64,000 bases of DNA from Pieris napi (GCF_905475465.1 NC_062242.1:9141501-9205500), one strand, 5' to 3'; shown: positions 12,906-26,015, counted from the stretch's first letter. The notes: generated from the letters alone by a model not told the origin. Translations and numbers: made by a program.

Positions 12906-13112
12906 TCACATTGCGAGACGGCCGTACGTAATTAGTACGTATTTTTCGGACCCTAAATCGAATTGATTCAGAATTACTTTAGTGGGCAGCTTCCATCTAA
13001 TGTAGAGGCAAAAACTGCTGTAACGATCAGTTATGGAACGACGGACGTTGAGGTGATACGGATGGTATTTCGTATTCTGTCTCGACGTCCGATGATAAAA
13101 CTCCATACATGT
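12906..13112 (-). pseudogene. LINE ORF2 C-terminal fragment
   Basis: The - strand frame reads SRQNTKYHPYHLNVRRS, a pattern found near the C terminus of many lepidopteran non-LTR retrotransposon ORF2 proteins (HPYHLxVRRS, usually followed by an LWN-type motif). It ends without the rest of the ORF. The DNA shares GGAACGACGGACGTTGAGG with 40190-40440. Confidence 0.6.
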
Positions 13113-14570
13113 TTTAATTCCTGTAATTCATACAAACAGATATTAGTTATAAACGTAAGTCACCAATTATTAATCCCATCCTTAAATAATGAAGAAAAGA
13201 AATACTAGGAAGTCATGCTCCTAAAATACAGGTACAACACAAGGAACCTGGGACATATGAAAGTTGTTTTTATTATTTCTTTTCATACAGTTTATTCATG
13301 ACAAAATTGATCTACCCTACCCACACTAGGTAGCGACTGTGTTTTGTTTTCAGTCCCATAGTTCTTCAGTAGTACATGGTGCATATTTAAAACCAAAGAA
13401 ATAGAAGTTATAAAAAAAAAAAATAAGTTGTTTGTTAAACCTAATTAAAAAATCGTGTAAGCTCTAAAGTATGTGTGTGTAGGAGTATGTGAAAGGGTGT
13501 GCGTATACTGTATCAGGGTGTGGCTGAGAGTTATAACGCTGTGTCTGGGTTGATTTTTGCAACCTCATAGTCATGCCAAAACATAGTAAGCTACAATCGA
13601 AATCCAAATCGGCTAGTTTACCTGATTGGTAAGTAATAGACCTGGGATCATTAACTTATTATCACGCGGTTATAATAAGATGGGTGTGAATAAGCTGCTT
13701 AAATGACTTCGTCGAAATATATTAATGAGTAGGTGACACCCAGAAAGAACAGAAGCTAATTTTTTACCTGGGATTTGAAAATAATATTCAGAAATAGCTC
13801 CATTTTTTAGTCATTAGACTGAAATGAAATTTTTGTCTTTGAAAAGCTAAATTTAAAATTTATTAATGTTACGTAGGACTGTACAATGCATGAAAATTTA
13901 AAAATGGTGCTAGCTTTGTCAAACTAAATCCCCGTATTCATAGAACCTAAAGATTGCAGAGAAATCAGGATAATTTATTTATTATAAATAAGGAGTAAAT
14001 GTATACGAACTGTGTATGAAACAAATACGTGATAAATATATACAGACTCTAGTAGACTATTTAACTATTTAACGCAATGCGATTCACACACAGCATTCGT
14101 TTCGTATTCATTCTTGTAAAATATGTAACGATTTTCGTGTTTACTTTTAGTATGCTGCGACTGTCATAGCGTTGTTTAGTTCATCTGGAATGTTTGCTGA
14201 TGCGCAAATCGATGACTTCTACGCGATCAAGCGGAAAACCTATGCCTACGACCGCCCTGAATGGTTAGTAAGGGTATACCAAATTATTAGACTCTTGGGC
14301 GTGCACAAGTGCACAGGCGCTAATTAAAAATTTAAGTTGGCGCCAACTATCGTACCGGTGATCTTAACAAACTTTTTAAATTTGTTTTAATTTTCTCTTT
14401 ATCAATTTATTATTATTACTATGTATGTTAAGAATAATATTGAATGAAGTTGATTCTTTTATTTTATAAATTTGAATCCGAAATGTTTTTAAGTAAATTT
14501 TTTTTTTGTATTACTTTAGATTAAGGTACTATGTATATATATATATATTTTTTTTTATATATAACATTTG

Positions 14571-14750
14571 TTTCTGCACTTCTCGCACGCATCATGTTTC
14601 TTTTTTTTAGTTTTTCTCTTTAACTAGGGTTGCCAGTTGCCTGGAAGAGATCGCTTATTAGCGATAAGGCCGCCCGTTGCATCCCTTATAATTTTTTTGT
14701 ATTGTGTTTCATTCTTTGTTTTTTGCAACGAAGTGTAAATAAATAAATAA
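14571..14750 (+). mobile_element. LINE 3' tail, family K, copy 1
   Basis: GGTTGCC, GAAGAGATCGCTTATTAGCG and a terminal AAATAAATAAATAAA tail match the inverted copy at 21105-21250. The run of TAAA units is a typical non-LTR 3' end. Confidence 0.65.
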
Positions 14751-15094
14751 ACGTTGTGTTCATATATTCTAAAAGCAAGAGTCCCACAACGCACCGACGC
14801 ACGCTTAGCCGCTCCGAAGTTATTTTCTAATCTCGCGCGATTGTTATAGCCGGTGGATTTAATGTGTTCAGTAGCTGTTGGGTTATTTATTTGTCGATCA
14901 ATTACGTATCAGACCGAAATTACGTTAAGAAGGCGAGTTTTATTACTAAACCTGTGGTACCACGGGCCCATATTAAAAAGGACACTGGGAGTGCACGTTG
15001 TCTTAAGTTAAACAGTGGTCAGTTAAAAAATTGAACACAAGAACAGTCTTCCCCTTTTTTTTTCGTTCCATAATTGTTTGATTTTTTTTATTAT

Positions 15095-15570
15095 TATTGA
15101 AGTAAAACTTCTTTAGGCGCATGAGGGTAAATTTTTACGATAACGTCACGAAGATGTGCAGCGTTTTTGTCGAAGAAAAGGGAGAGAGCGATTGAGACCG
15201 AGAAGGGTTATTGAAATTCCATTTTTAAATTTAAAATTTCGTAAAGAGAATTTATGAAATATTAGTATTTTATATTTTATGCAAAATAAGTTATTGAAAT
15301 CTCAAATGACGAATTGTAAATTAAAATGCCACGTGTTTTATTATCGAAGAAATATTTTTTTTTTTTATAATTTGTATTAATTTTCGACACTTAATATTTT
15401 AATGACAAATAAATTTCTAACATTTCTTCTTTTTTCTCTCCCTCACGTATTCGGAAATCTAAAGTTTTAGATTTGTGTAAATATTATAAAATTAGTTTGC
15501 CCAAGAAGTTTCACTTCTGACATGTGTACCTACGTACTATGTACGCACGCACTTTTTTTATTATTTTGTA
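15095..15570. mobile_element. non-autonomous element, family D, copy 1
   Basis: The left end GAAGTAAAACTTCTT, then TTTTTACGATAACGTCACG, and the right end AAGAAGTTTCACTTCT followed by GTACGCACGCAC correspond to the two ends of the element at 29308-29672. Confidence 0.55.
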
Positions 15571-15844
15571 TATATCTGTGTGTGTGTTTCGTTAGTAATA
15601 AGTGTTATCTATTGTCTATTAGAAAGTGTGAGTAGTGTTATGTGACACTTTCTTATGTTAAATAACGTAAATAAATTAGTTTAGACTTTTCATGTTAAAA
15701 AAAACTGTGGTTTATTCTGTAACATGGTAATTATTTTCTATCCCTTTTGATCGTACAAAAACGTCTTAAATCCATTAATGTTGTGTCCCACAAGTCTTCA
15801 AGAGCTTAGGGCTTACATTTTTGTGTTTGTTTTATGTATTTAGC

Positions 15845-16143
15845 AGCAGTGTTGGCTTAGTAGCTTAAGCGTGCGACTCTCATCCCTGATGTCGTAGGTT
15901 CGATCCCCGGGTGTGCACCAATGGACTTTCTATCCAAGTGCGCATTTAACATTCGCTCGAACGGTGAAGGAAAACATCGTAAGGAAACAGGAAAAATGTC
16001 TTAGACCCAAAAAGTCGACGGCGTGTGTCAGGCACTAGAGGCTGATCACCTACTTACGTATTAGATTGGAAAATGATCATGAAACAGATACAGAAATCTG
16101 AGGCCCAGACCTAAGGAGGTTGTAGCGCCACTGATTTTTTTTT
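15845..16143 (+). mobile_element. tRNA-derived SINE, family B, near full length
   Basis: The head GTGTTGGCTTAGTAGCTTAA carries an A-box-like block and GGTTCGATCCC is the B box. The conserved body includes GTCGACGGCGTGTGTCAGGC, and the tail GTTGTAGCGCCACTGA runs into a T run. Confidence 0.85.
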
Positions 16144-16857
16144 GAGATTAGGACCGTGTCTGCTCTATCCATTATGGTATTTGAAAGACAACAATAGTAT
16201 CATCAGCAATGCGATATAATTATATTAGACAGTATTTTACACTAAAGTGAAGCTTATATAAATATTTGTTTGTTTGTATGTCAAAACTTAAGAGCTATTT
16301 TAAGCTGGGGAGCATCAGAAAAAAATTTGACTAAGCAATTTCTTTAACAGGATTTTCTTGTCTTTGGATATAAAATGCGTCGTGTCCTAGACTGATTTTT
16401 TTTTAATATTTCAAAAATAAATATAGCCTTCAAGTGATGTATGTATTACTTTTTGAGTTTTTTCGTTACATTTGCAAGCGAGGTTTTAAAACGCAAAACA
16501 CACGTTATAAATGTTCATAATTATTATCTCAAACACTATTGTTTACTATAGACAATAACCAAAAACCACAGGTAATGATTTACTAAGAAATGCATAAAAC
16601 ATTGATAATCTGTACTACCGAAGATAATAAGGAATGGTTTGCCACTATTCAATCTATTGTTTGAAATAAATGAACACCTTATCTAAATCTTCATGAATAC
16701 TGTCGCTTATATTATTGTGGGAACAATTTCAATTTTTACCTGATAATTAGTTTTAACTATTTCTGGTCACTTGCGCTTTTAAGGTTGTTATGGAGACAAG
16801 AGAAAAACATTTTCTGTAGTAGAGTGGTTAAAACGTTTTGAAAAACAAAAGAAACCA

Positions 16858-17129
16858 CACGCTACAACCTTTTTAGGTCTGGACCACAGATTTCTGTATC
16901 TGTTTCATGATAATCTGTCAATCAACATAAGTAGGTGATCAGCCTCCTGTGCCTGACACACGCTGTCGACTTTTTGGGTCTAAGGCAAGCCGGTTTCCTC
17001 ACGATGTTTTCCTTCACTGTTGGAGCGAATGTTAAATGCGCACATAGAAAGAAAGTCCATTGGTGTTGCGGATAGAACATGATCTCAGGGATGAGAGTCT
17101 CACGCTGAAGCTACTAGACCCACACTGCT
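16858..17129 (-). mobile_element. tRNA-derived SINE, family B, near full length
   Basis: Inverted copy of the 15845 element; the B box is mutated (TTCTATCCGCAAC instead of GGTTCGATCCCC). Confidence 0.85.
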
Positions 17130-18099
17130 TTTATACATATACCTTGTATATATAATAAATATGCACATTCTCGTGTCAGTGCAACGAAAGTCCGAAACAA
17201 TTTTATCGATTTTTATGAATTGTGTATCGCTGGCTATGCGAATAGATCGTGAATATATACCCTTATAAGGGTGGCCTACCCCATAACAATATTTTTTTAT
17301 ATATTTGGTATTAAAAATGCACCAACCTCCATTGATAATTAATATTACTGTAATAATCTTATCAAACAAAATTTTGCCATATCAACTAGTATAAAGTAGG
17401 TACCTAATCAAAACTATATTTAGAGAAATGCAATATTAATCTTAATTCAGTAATAAATTACCTTAAACATTTCGTTTGTATAAGGCTTTTCAGCAGTGCA
17501 ATTTATATGAACTAACGTGCGACACATAAGCTAATTAAATCTGCTAAAACAATAGATAGAAAGTTTTTTTCTAATTTTGGATACATATTCATCAAGATAA
17601 ACCAAACTAACGGTCGTGGGTGGCCAGTATCTAATACTAAGATATTTATTACCTGTTCAGAGTTTACATCAAAATTGTATCTATCTACCTATGATAGCAT
17701 TCGATATAGGCTAGTTTCCTAACTAAATCTAATCTCAAGTCATCTAATTTCGTTCCTAATACTTTAATTATTTAATAAATATTCAAAATACTACTAAAAC
17801 AATAAAACAGAATTGCTACAAATTATTAAATTAAGTACGAATGCGTGATTAAAGTAAAGTGGTTAAAAAATCTAGCACGCGCCGTATTGTGCGTGACCGC
17901 CCCCATAAAGTCTAAACAAAAGCTTCAGAAAGCACAAATTCGCTTAAACAATGCGACCACCTACAAAGATCACGCCTCTTAACACCCACATCTTAACTAC
18001 TAATTTCGTCTCAGCTAACAAAAACTGTCCTCAAGAATCTATTAGATAACAAAAGTTATCGCTTTCCTTTATACCTGAAAAATCGTGGTACACGGTGGG
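17130..18099. other. AT-rich non-coding stretch
   Basis: Nothing recognised. The composition becomes GC-richer from about 17870 towards the candidate promoter. Confidence 0.35.
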
Positions 18100-18237
18100 G
18101 CGGCGACGCGAGGGGCATTGACGTGCGGCAGTCTTGCCCCGGCCGCGGAGCGCTCTAGTGTCTATAGAACATTTCGAATATCGAATGTTGAACAGTGGCC
18201 TGTACAGACAACGAATTTAATCATAGATAATAAATTT

Positions 18238-18407
18238 TATATATAATTTGACAGCTCGTTTCGCGCTCAAGGACAGTGTAGTTACGAATTTTTGGAAATT
18301 GTGAGTTTCGATTAGATAGGACGTAATTGTAACGTGTTGGTGTAATCGATCACTCTGAAAGTGCAAAGTTCTATTTTGTGTGGTGGTTTTGGATTTTGGT
18401 GGTCACG
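18238..18407 (+). promoter_or_regulatory. candidate distal otd promoter and non-coding first exon
   Basis: A CG-rich block at about 18100-18160 (GGGGCGGCGACGCGAG, CCCCGGCCGCGGAGCG) is followed by a TATATATAA box at 18238-18246. After it, non-repetitive sequence leads to a consensus splice donor, CACG/GTAAGTTT, at 18408. A start around 18270 would give a leader exon of about 140 nt and, joined to the acceptor at 35495, an intron of 17.1 kb. Fly otd also has an untranslated upstream exon. The link to otd is inference: no other host gene on this strand is visible between this donor and the first coding exon. Confidence 0.4.
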
Positions 18408-19694
18408 GTAAGTTTACATATTATTTTGAGTTTGAAGGATTTAAAACATTTTGATTGACATTTGTTTGTTATGGTTAGTGTAGGTTATATTATAAACGTT
18501 GTCAGTGTTTCTACCCTCTTAATTTCGATGTTTACTAAATTGTTATTCATTTATTACAGCAATTGTAACGATATAAACAATCGTATAGGCCAACAAAGTT
18601 TTGTAAACCTAATTGGTATCAAACATCAGAAAATTATGTCAAATCTAAATAAATTAATAATGATTGTTTACGCTGTATACTAAATTTATAAAAGAGTATA
18701 TATTACGTGAAAATGTAATACTCAAATAGCAAAGCTAAGAAAGTAAGCTTAGGAATTAAAAGTTTGCCGTGAGCGAGTAGGCCTAAATATTATATGTTTG
18801 ACTTTGTTAGACCTATTTGTTATATATTTATAGTTAGTCTAAACACTTTTTAAACATACATTTTAGTATGAACTGAGTAACTGATTTTGTGTCTACGAAA
18901 ACGATTTATTTATCCAGATTTCTTAAGCCTCTGACAAATTTAAACTTACTTTAATTATAAAAAAAACAAGTTTTTAGCGTGGTTTATACCTACTACTAAT
19001 TAGTTCCCGTTATAATAGTTAAAATTTAGATTTTTTTTACCGACCTTTTTGTGTGTATTTTTAAATTATAAACTTTGTTATATCAGCAAGTTGGCTTTAA
19101 GTACAAATAGGTTATATGCCTAAAGCCGAATCCGGGGGCTTATATTAGTATAATAACTTGATTTAATGTACAATAATTTATCGATAGACTAAATACCTGT
19201 TAATCTTTTGATAAGGTATCTATTCAGGTGAGCGTTCTACCGTTCGGACAATATTTTTAAGTTGTTATCATATTTTTCTTCAAATCATTGTTAAATGTAA
19301 TTCCTAAATCTTATACTTATAATTATCAAATCTGTTGTGTATAATTTATACAACTAAGTATATTAATTATACATGTTGTATACTCTGGGGGATAGCTAAG
19401 TATTATTAAGCTACATAGTAAAAAATCCCGCCGTCTAAGTACAGATGTACTAGTTTCTGGCGCGTCGGCTAAAGCACCGAAACATTTGTTTTAGTCCTAC
19501 CGAACCTTATATACCTACATATATAAGTTAACAGATTCGTATGTTTTTTGGTAAATACCTTTTTATATCTGATATGCGGTTGTATTTCTTAATCAAGCTT
19601 TACAAGCCGTGAATTATCATATTACTAATAAATCATCGGTATGACCTCTGATATGCTTTATATACCTATTTGCTTTGAAGCGCTGAAAATTATT
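18408..19694. other. presumed 5' intron sequence of otd
   Basis: AT-rich, no recognised repeats or exons. Confidence 0.3.
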
Positions 19695-19752
19695 TCCCGG
19701 AATGGTCGGCAACACACCCGCTAGCCCTCAGCGTCGCCATGATTATCACTTA
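19695..19752 (+). repeat. short LINE tail remnant
   Basis: GGTCGGCAACACACCCGCTA with CATGATTATCACTTA resembles, in inverse orientation, the CCGCCCATAAACACTC to GTGCGTTGCCGGCC block near 40210. Confidence 0.4.
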
Positions 19753-19764
19753 TTTCACAGTTTT

Positions 19765-20022
19765 TTTAATTTTTTTTTAAAGACAATTCACACCACTTGA
19801 CCTAGTCCCATGCTAAGCTGGTGAAGCTTGTGTTATGGAAACTAGGCAACGGATATACATACATATTATAGATAGATATACATATAAATACATATTTAAA
19901 CACCCAAGACCTAAGCACAATACCAAATGCTCATCACATCGATGGTCGTCTCAGCCGGGGATCGAACCCGGGACCCATGGATTCGCAGTCAGGGGTACTA
20001 ACCACTAGACCAATGAGTCGTC
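19765..20022 (-). mobile_element. tRNA-derived SINE, family A, copy 2
   Basis: Almost identical to 10-258, including A box, B box and tail. CAGTTTTTT before and CAGTGTTTT after could be a target duplication. Confidence 0.88.
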
Positions 20023-20298
20023 AGTGTTTTCGTCCTGTCCCTTAAAACAATCGTAAATCTGTATGCTGAAAGGAAAATCAGCAGCTTAGTTAAGTGTGCT
20101 ATTATTTTACACAAATGATGAGAATTTAAAGATTGTGTTGGTTAGAAAATGTTTCACGCGAATTAACGCTGTTGGTACCTTGTTGGTTCCAGAAGTTAAA
20201 ACTTGTGGTGACTGGTCGGAATTGAATTCGTGTATGCGGTGATGTTAGTTATTTCGACAATGTATGTTTTATTATTAATTAACTATTTATAACTTAAG

Positions 20299-20511
20299 AT
20301 ATCATGTGGAACATGCTGTAATGGTTGCAGCTCCTTACAAACATTGTATAGAACAAAAAACTTTGCGATTAAAAAGAGTGGCGGAGAGTTTATTGCCAGT
20401 TCTTCTCGTCCGTTCTACCGCCCTTGATTTGAGAACTGGCAGTAAATGTGAAATTAGACGCATTTAGAATTTAATATGTATTTCTTTTTGGTGTTCATTA
20501 GTGTACATTAA
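20299..20511 (+). mobile_element. LINE 3' end, family C, copy 1
   Basis: Contains TAATGGTTGCAGCTCCTTAC, GTGGCGGAGAGTTTATTGCC and TTGATTTGAGAACTGGCAGT. The same order of blocks recurs at 23764, 26930 (inverted), 39762 and 49761. Confidence 0.75.
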
Positions 20512-21104
20512 CGGATTCCTAAAGGCAGACAGATTCTTGGAATAGGATTATTTTTAATACTTTGTTTCGGTTAGTACAATATGTATAAGCATCTCAAAAT
20601 TTGTTAATTACAGTTAATCCGATTAGTGTAGGCCTATGTTTTAAGTGCATAACTTTGTCCATGTATTTTTTTTACCAACATTAATTTTCTGAATATTGTT
20701 ACCATTTATTTAAATGTAAAGTCATTCGTATAATGTTACAGTAGGTAATTAATAGATAGGTACGTGTTAACAATCGTACTAAACACATTCACTTTAAAAA
20801 GCAACATATACCTTTAGTTTATATTTTTCTCGGGAATTATTTTATAATATAAAATACCTAACCCGCCAAACATCCGCAATCAAACCTTAACATTTATGGT
20901 AATATCTAACAGTATACAGAGGGGCGAGGGCGTGGTCGAGACACGCCTTACACCCCTCAACTACCCTTTTAAATAACCAAGTTCATACAAGTTTCGTAGT
21001 TCAGCTGAAATCTTGATATACTAACTGGGCTATATAAAGTAAGGAATACACTAGAAACGTGTAGTTATTATTTTAATATTTATTTTATTAATTTACACAG
21101 AAAA

Positions 21105-21250
21105 AAAATACATAAAAATATTATATTATTTATAAGGTCTGCAACGTGGCCTATCGCTAACAAGCGATCTCTTTCAGGCAACCCTAGTAAAGAAAAAAAG
21201 CTAAAAAAATTAATATGTTGGGTGCAGTGCAAGAAGGGAATAATCCTTAT
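21105..21250 (-). mobile_element. LINE 3' tail, family K, copy 2
   Basis: Inverted match to 14571-14710 (CGCTAACAAGCGATCTC, GGCAACCCTAGTAAAG). Confidence 0.65.
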
Positions 21251-21312
21251 AAAAACCAACCTTAATATAAAATTTAAAAAAAATGTGTGTGTGTGTCAGC
21301 TACGACGCACGA

Positions 21313-21780
21313 TTGGAGTTTACTCCTTACGAACGATAAAATGGCGATAATGTTCTGTGGCTGTCGACCATATTTTAATACTAAAGGTGGTAAGAATATA
21401 TGTTTTTATAATATAAATGTTTGTAATAGTAATTAAACGTACCTACATCATCTATGCCCAACTAGGATTTTCTTTCTGTGACCAAAGTTACCTTTATAGT
21501 AAGAGAAAAATAAGAATGAACAATCTTTTTAGTTTTAATTTCACTGACCATTAGGTACTATTGACAAAACTCTATGGCACGCTAGACAATCTACTTTAAT
21601 TTTTTACACCTGTCAACACTGACAATGTTGTAACGTGGCTGTCAAAACGTGAATTCAAAATAGAAAAGTCTACATCTAAGTCTACTCCTCAACTTTTCGT
21701 GTTACACTTGATTTTACTCCTCATAAAATTTCCGTACCGGGCCTTATAACTCAAATCGTTTCTTAAGGAGTAAACTCCAA
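21313..21780. mobile_element. candidate MITE with 25-bp terminal inverted repeats
   Basis: TTGGAGTTTACTCCTTAC at 21313 and GAGTAAACTCCAA ending at 21780 are inverted over about 25 bp with one substitution and one indel. The TIR itself contains a palindrome, GGAGTTTACTCC. No target duplication was identified. Confidence 0.55.
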
Positions 21781-23322
21781 AAAACATTATAATAAATAAT
21801 ATAACATATTTAGAATACTGTGTCCAAGACTACAATACAGCTTAGTAGCGACTGGATTATTTCAATAATGTTATGCCGATTTCGTCTAATTAACTATGTT
21901 CGTTAGACTAATGAATATTGCGTCATATTTGATTACAGTGTATTTCGTTATTGATAGTAAATACTAGGACATAAGAAGCTCTTTGTTATACTATATAAGA
22001 TGCATTAATCAAATTATTTATTCATATAGGTAACACAATTTTTATTTAAGAACGCAAAACAATATCATCCTCGTACGTAAGTCAAAGGCAAAATTTTGCC
22101 TAATCTGTGATTGTCAAGCTTGGATATTTAAGCCTAATACATTCTATGTACCAGCTTTAATATAGACAATAGAGGCTTAAGCAAAAATAATGCATGTAAA
22201 ATTGACTACTGGAGTTATCTCGATTTGGATACCTACCTAATTAAATTCGTTAACCGTATCCCATGGTGAATAATTATTTCAGATATAATTCATAATTAAT
22301 TATATGATAATTTTCTCGTTAATTTCATACATTGATAGCAATATCGATTATGTAAACATTGAATATTGAAAAAACGTAAACATTTTAATTAGACTTCGAT
22401 ATTCATTAAAACTTATTTTTATTATAAGAATAAGAAAAGTAATAAACTAGAACAATTTGATTTAACGAAATTGCGACGATTATTTTTTGTATGCGATTTT
22501 TGTCATTTAAACATAGAAGTTGACAATTGACATTAGCAATAAAATTCGAAGAAATTACTACCGATAGAGGCATACATAATAAATATTGTAGAATATAAAA
22601 TCTGGTTTATTTAAGGATAATCTCAGGATAACATAATAATCTGGCAATATAGTCGAATTACGCTTGTTATTGGTTTATCAACTTTTAATTTCTGTCATTG
22701 CGACATTGATAAAACTTGCTCAATGTCTCGCGATAATAAATGATAGGAAAGATCGATGGATTTGTAATTGTTTTTGTGTTTTTAATTGTTTTTGCCTTAC
22801 ATGATTTAAAATACATATTTAATTTATTGTGTGCAACACAAAATTATGCATAATTTATTAGCGGGGCCACTAGAGGGTCTAATCGGCTATTATTATACGG
22901 CGACTATTATTTAGATTAAAAACATGTATTATTCTGATGCCATTAAAATTAAAGTAACTTTTATTAATAATACATAGCGATAATTAAATCTAATTTGAAC
23001 CGTTTGTTACAATGGAATTCAGACCCGAAATAAAGCCTTATAATAAATGTTACATTGTATAGATACAAATTATTTCGCCTACTATCATTAAACAAAGATA
23101 AATATGTACGATATTGATAAAATAAAATGAATGATTTGCTTTTGACAGGTATTTTATCGTCGTAAGTATGATTTAAATGAATTCGCGATGATTTTTATTA
23201 ATCAAGACCAAATATTTGAAGTCATTCTGCACATTTCTGACAAAAAATAAGACACTGAAATTACATATAATACGGAAAGAACGAACAATTTCTCTCTTCT
23301 ATATAATTGCTACCCATACATA
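21781..23322. other. AT-rich non-coding stretch
   Basis: No feature recognised. Confidence 0.3.
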
Positions 23323-23545
23323 TTTAGTGAAGCTACAACCTTTTCTGGGCGTCAGATTTCAGTATCTGTTTCGTAATCATTTGTTTTTTTCTAATAGGCC
23401 TTTATAGTGATTAGTCTGTGATTAGAAAAATTCGAATTTTTGGGTCTATGGCATTCCAGACGCAACCATAAAAAAATCAGTGGCGCTACAACCTCTTTCA
23501 GTCTGGGCCTCAGATTTTTGAATCTGTCCTATGAACACACGCAAC
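23323..23545 (-). repeat. two adjacent SINE family B tail fragments
   Basis: GAAGCTACAACCTTTTCTGG near 23329 and GGCGCTACAACCTCTTTCAG near 23483 are both the 3' end of family B on the - strand. The heads are missing. Confidence 0.65.
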
Positions 23546-23660
23546 CTATTCATAAACGACATAAGTGTCATTGCACTATTCTTAAGTATCTATCAAATTA
23601 TTTTAAATGTCTGATGAGACACGTAACCAACAAATATTGATGGTTTGTACTTTCCAATTA

Positions 23661-23682
23661 ATGATAAGATGTATCTTATCAT
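23661..23682. promoter_or_regulatory. palindromic pair of GATA motifs
   Basis: ATGATAAGAT and its exact complement ATCTTATCAT are separated by GT. Each half holds a TGATAAG GATA-factor consensus. Confidence 0.4.
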
Positions 23683-23763
23683 CTATAGATAATTTTATTT
23701 AATTAACAAAAACACATGTACCAAAACGTACCTCAGATGTATTTGTATCCATTTTCGTCATTA

Positions 23764-23990
23764 AGATGTCCTGTGAAACATGGTGTAACGGTTGTAGATC
23801 CTTACAAACGTTGGATAAAACAAAAAACGTGTCGATTATTGAGTGGCGGAGAGTTTATTGCCAGCTCTTCCTTCGTTCTACGCCCTTGATTTGAGAACTG
23901 GCACTGAATGTACAAGCATAAAGAATAAAGTTAGTAGCATTTCATATACGTTTATTTTTTGACGTTCATAAGTGTACATTGTGTTACCTA
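23764..23990 (+). mobile_element. LINE 3' end, family C, copy 2
   Basis: Shares GTGGCGGAGAGTTTATTGCC, TTGATTTGAGAACTGGCA and GACGTTCATAAGTGTACATT with the other family C copies. Confidence 0.75.
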
Positions 23991-25154
23991 TGTATAGAAT
24001 TACATTAGTATAAAACTCATCTCTTTTTATCACAGCGTAAACACAATTTGATAGAAAGAGACGAAAGTACTTTAGTTGAGTGTAATTAGACTTGTTTTAG
24101 TTTTAACGAGTTAGCGGGTTAAAATTAACATGAGATAAGTACGAGTAAGGCGAACTCTTATCTTACGTAAGGAATATTCTTTTGACTTTTCTTGCGTAAG
24201 GAATATTTTATATCCAAGGCCCTAATTGGATTCAAAATTGCTGACTCAGCATTTCTTTTGTGTTCACCACAGTTTAAGTAATTTGTAGTAATGAAATAGC
24301 AATGTTAATGTTAAAACACAAACACTTGTACACCTAATATAAACTAGTTTTATCTTATTTGAAAATTACTCTCAAAATATTAATTAATTGCCTTTATATA
24401 CTCAATGTTTTTTTCATGTATATGTCTTAAATGCTTAAACCGCTATTTTTACCACTGAAATGTTAAACGCACTGCGTTACACATAAACATATAATCACTA
24501 ATAGTGACTTTGACTTTGATTCAAACAAACGGGATTTTTTAACCTCAAAATTTGAACTCGAAATATTCACATTTTTATTATATAAATAGTAATTTAAATA
24601 ATTATAGGTCGTTTGATTTTTCTGTGGGATTTATATTTGGGCTATTTTTTATTGATATCCTGTGGAAAATGTAGATAAAGTAAATAAAGGTCAATGACCT
24701 TTATTCGCACAAGAGACGTTAGTTTCTAAGATCCATATTCTAAAACTTATAAGTCATAATCGCGACTTGAACGCTGTCAAACTTCATACAGAAAAAATGG
24801 TTTGGTTGTTCTTGAAACGATTTAAGTTTGATTGACATAGAATACGGGCCTTATAAGTGAATCTATTTAATGTAAGAAGTAAGATTTAACAATTTAAACG
24901 ATACAAACAGAAATTTATACCAAGTGTTAATAATAAATTAAAGGAAGCCCTAAATAGAGTCATAGACAATGATTTTTTGCCAGGCAGATGTTACATCACA
25001 ATAAATACGCCCTTTTAGCCCCCCGGGGCTTGTGACGCCCCGTGACGCCCCTTGTGCCACCCGTTTTAGGATAATAACGGTAATTATCTGTAGTGGTTCG
25101 CATCGCTTGCCTGCGGTAAAAAACAAACTGTCAACGGACGGTCACATCAAAAGA
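23991..25154. other. non-coding stretch
   Basis: No exon seen. 24770-24860 resembles 2070-2150 (GCTGTCAAAC blocks). 25015-25050 is a short GC-rich patch with GACGCCCC repeated. Confidence 0.35.
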
Positions 25155-26015
25155 AATTTAAAATTGGAATGTTTTCATTATGTTTTCCTAAACACTTGCG
25201 ATTTTATTGCTTTTTGTGCAATAGAATTGTTAACGAAAGTAGAACTTAGCTCTCAAAAGAACTAATCTTATCTGTAGTCAAAGTACAAGACCCCAAAATT
25301 TAAAATTCGAATCATTTTGTTTATGTTTCTGTTTTCCTAAACACTTGCGATTTTAATATTGTTGTGCAATAGATTATAGAATTGTTAACGAAACTAGAAC
25401 ATAGCTCTCAAAAGAACTAATCTTATCAGTACTCAAAGTATAAGACCCCAAAATTTAAAATTCGAATCATTTTGTTTACGTTTCTGTTTTCCTAAACACT
25501 TGCGATTTTATCATATTTTGTGCAATAGATTATAGAATTGTTAACGAAACTAGAACTTAGCTCTCAAAAGAACTAATCTTATCTGTAGTCAAAGTACAAG
25601 ACCCCAAAATTTAAAATTCGAATCATTTTGTTTGTTTCTGTTTTCCTAAACACTTGCGATTTTATTGCTTTTTGTGCAATAGAATTGTTAACGAAACTAG
25701 AACTTAGCTCTCAAAAGAACTTATCTTATCTGTAGTCAAAGTACAAGACCCCAAAATTTAAAATTCGAATCATTTTGTTAATGTTTCTGTTTTCCTAAAC
25801 ACTTGCGATTTTATTGCTTTTCTGCAATAGAATTGTTAACGAAACTAGAAGTTAGCTCTCAAAAGAACTAATCTTATCAGTACTCAAAGTACCCTAAAAT
25901 TTAAAATTCGAATCATTTTGTTTATGTTTCTGTTTTCCTAAACATTTGCGATTTTATCATTTTTTGTGCAATAGATTATAGAATTGTTAATAAATCTGGA
26001 CTTAAAGAACTAGTC
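25155..26015 (+). repeat. six-copy tandem satellite, unit about 150 bp
   Basis: CCTAAACACTTGCGATTTTA-type landmarks fall at 25188, 25336, 25491, 25645, 25794 and 25937, giving periods of 148, 155, 154, 149 and 143 bp. Each unit also holds GAATTGTTAACGAAACTAGA, CTCTCAAAAGAACT and CCCCAAAATTTAAAATTCGA, with variants in the last. Units 2, 3 and 6 carry an extra GATTATA before GAATTG. The last unit is diverged and truncated. Confidence 0.92.

Noticed and set aside
25155..26015. CRISPR-like array
   Set aside because: Units are contiguous and about 150 bp without unique spacers; a eukaryotic satellite.
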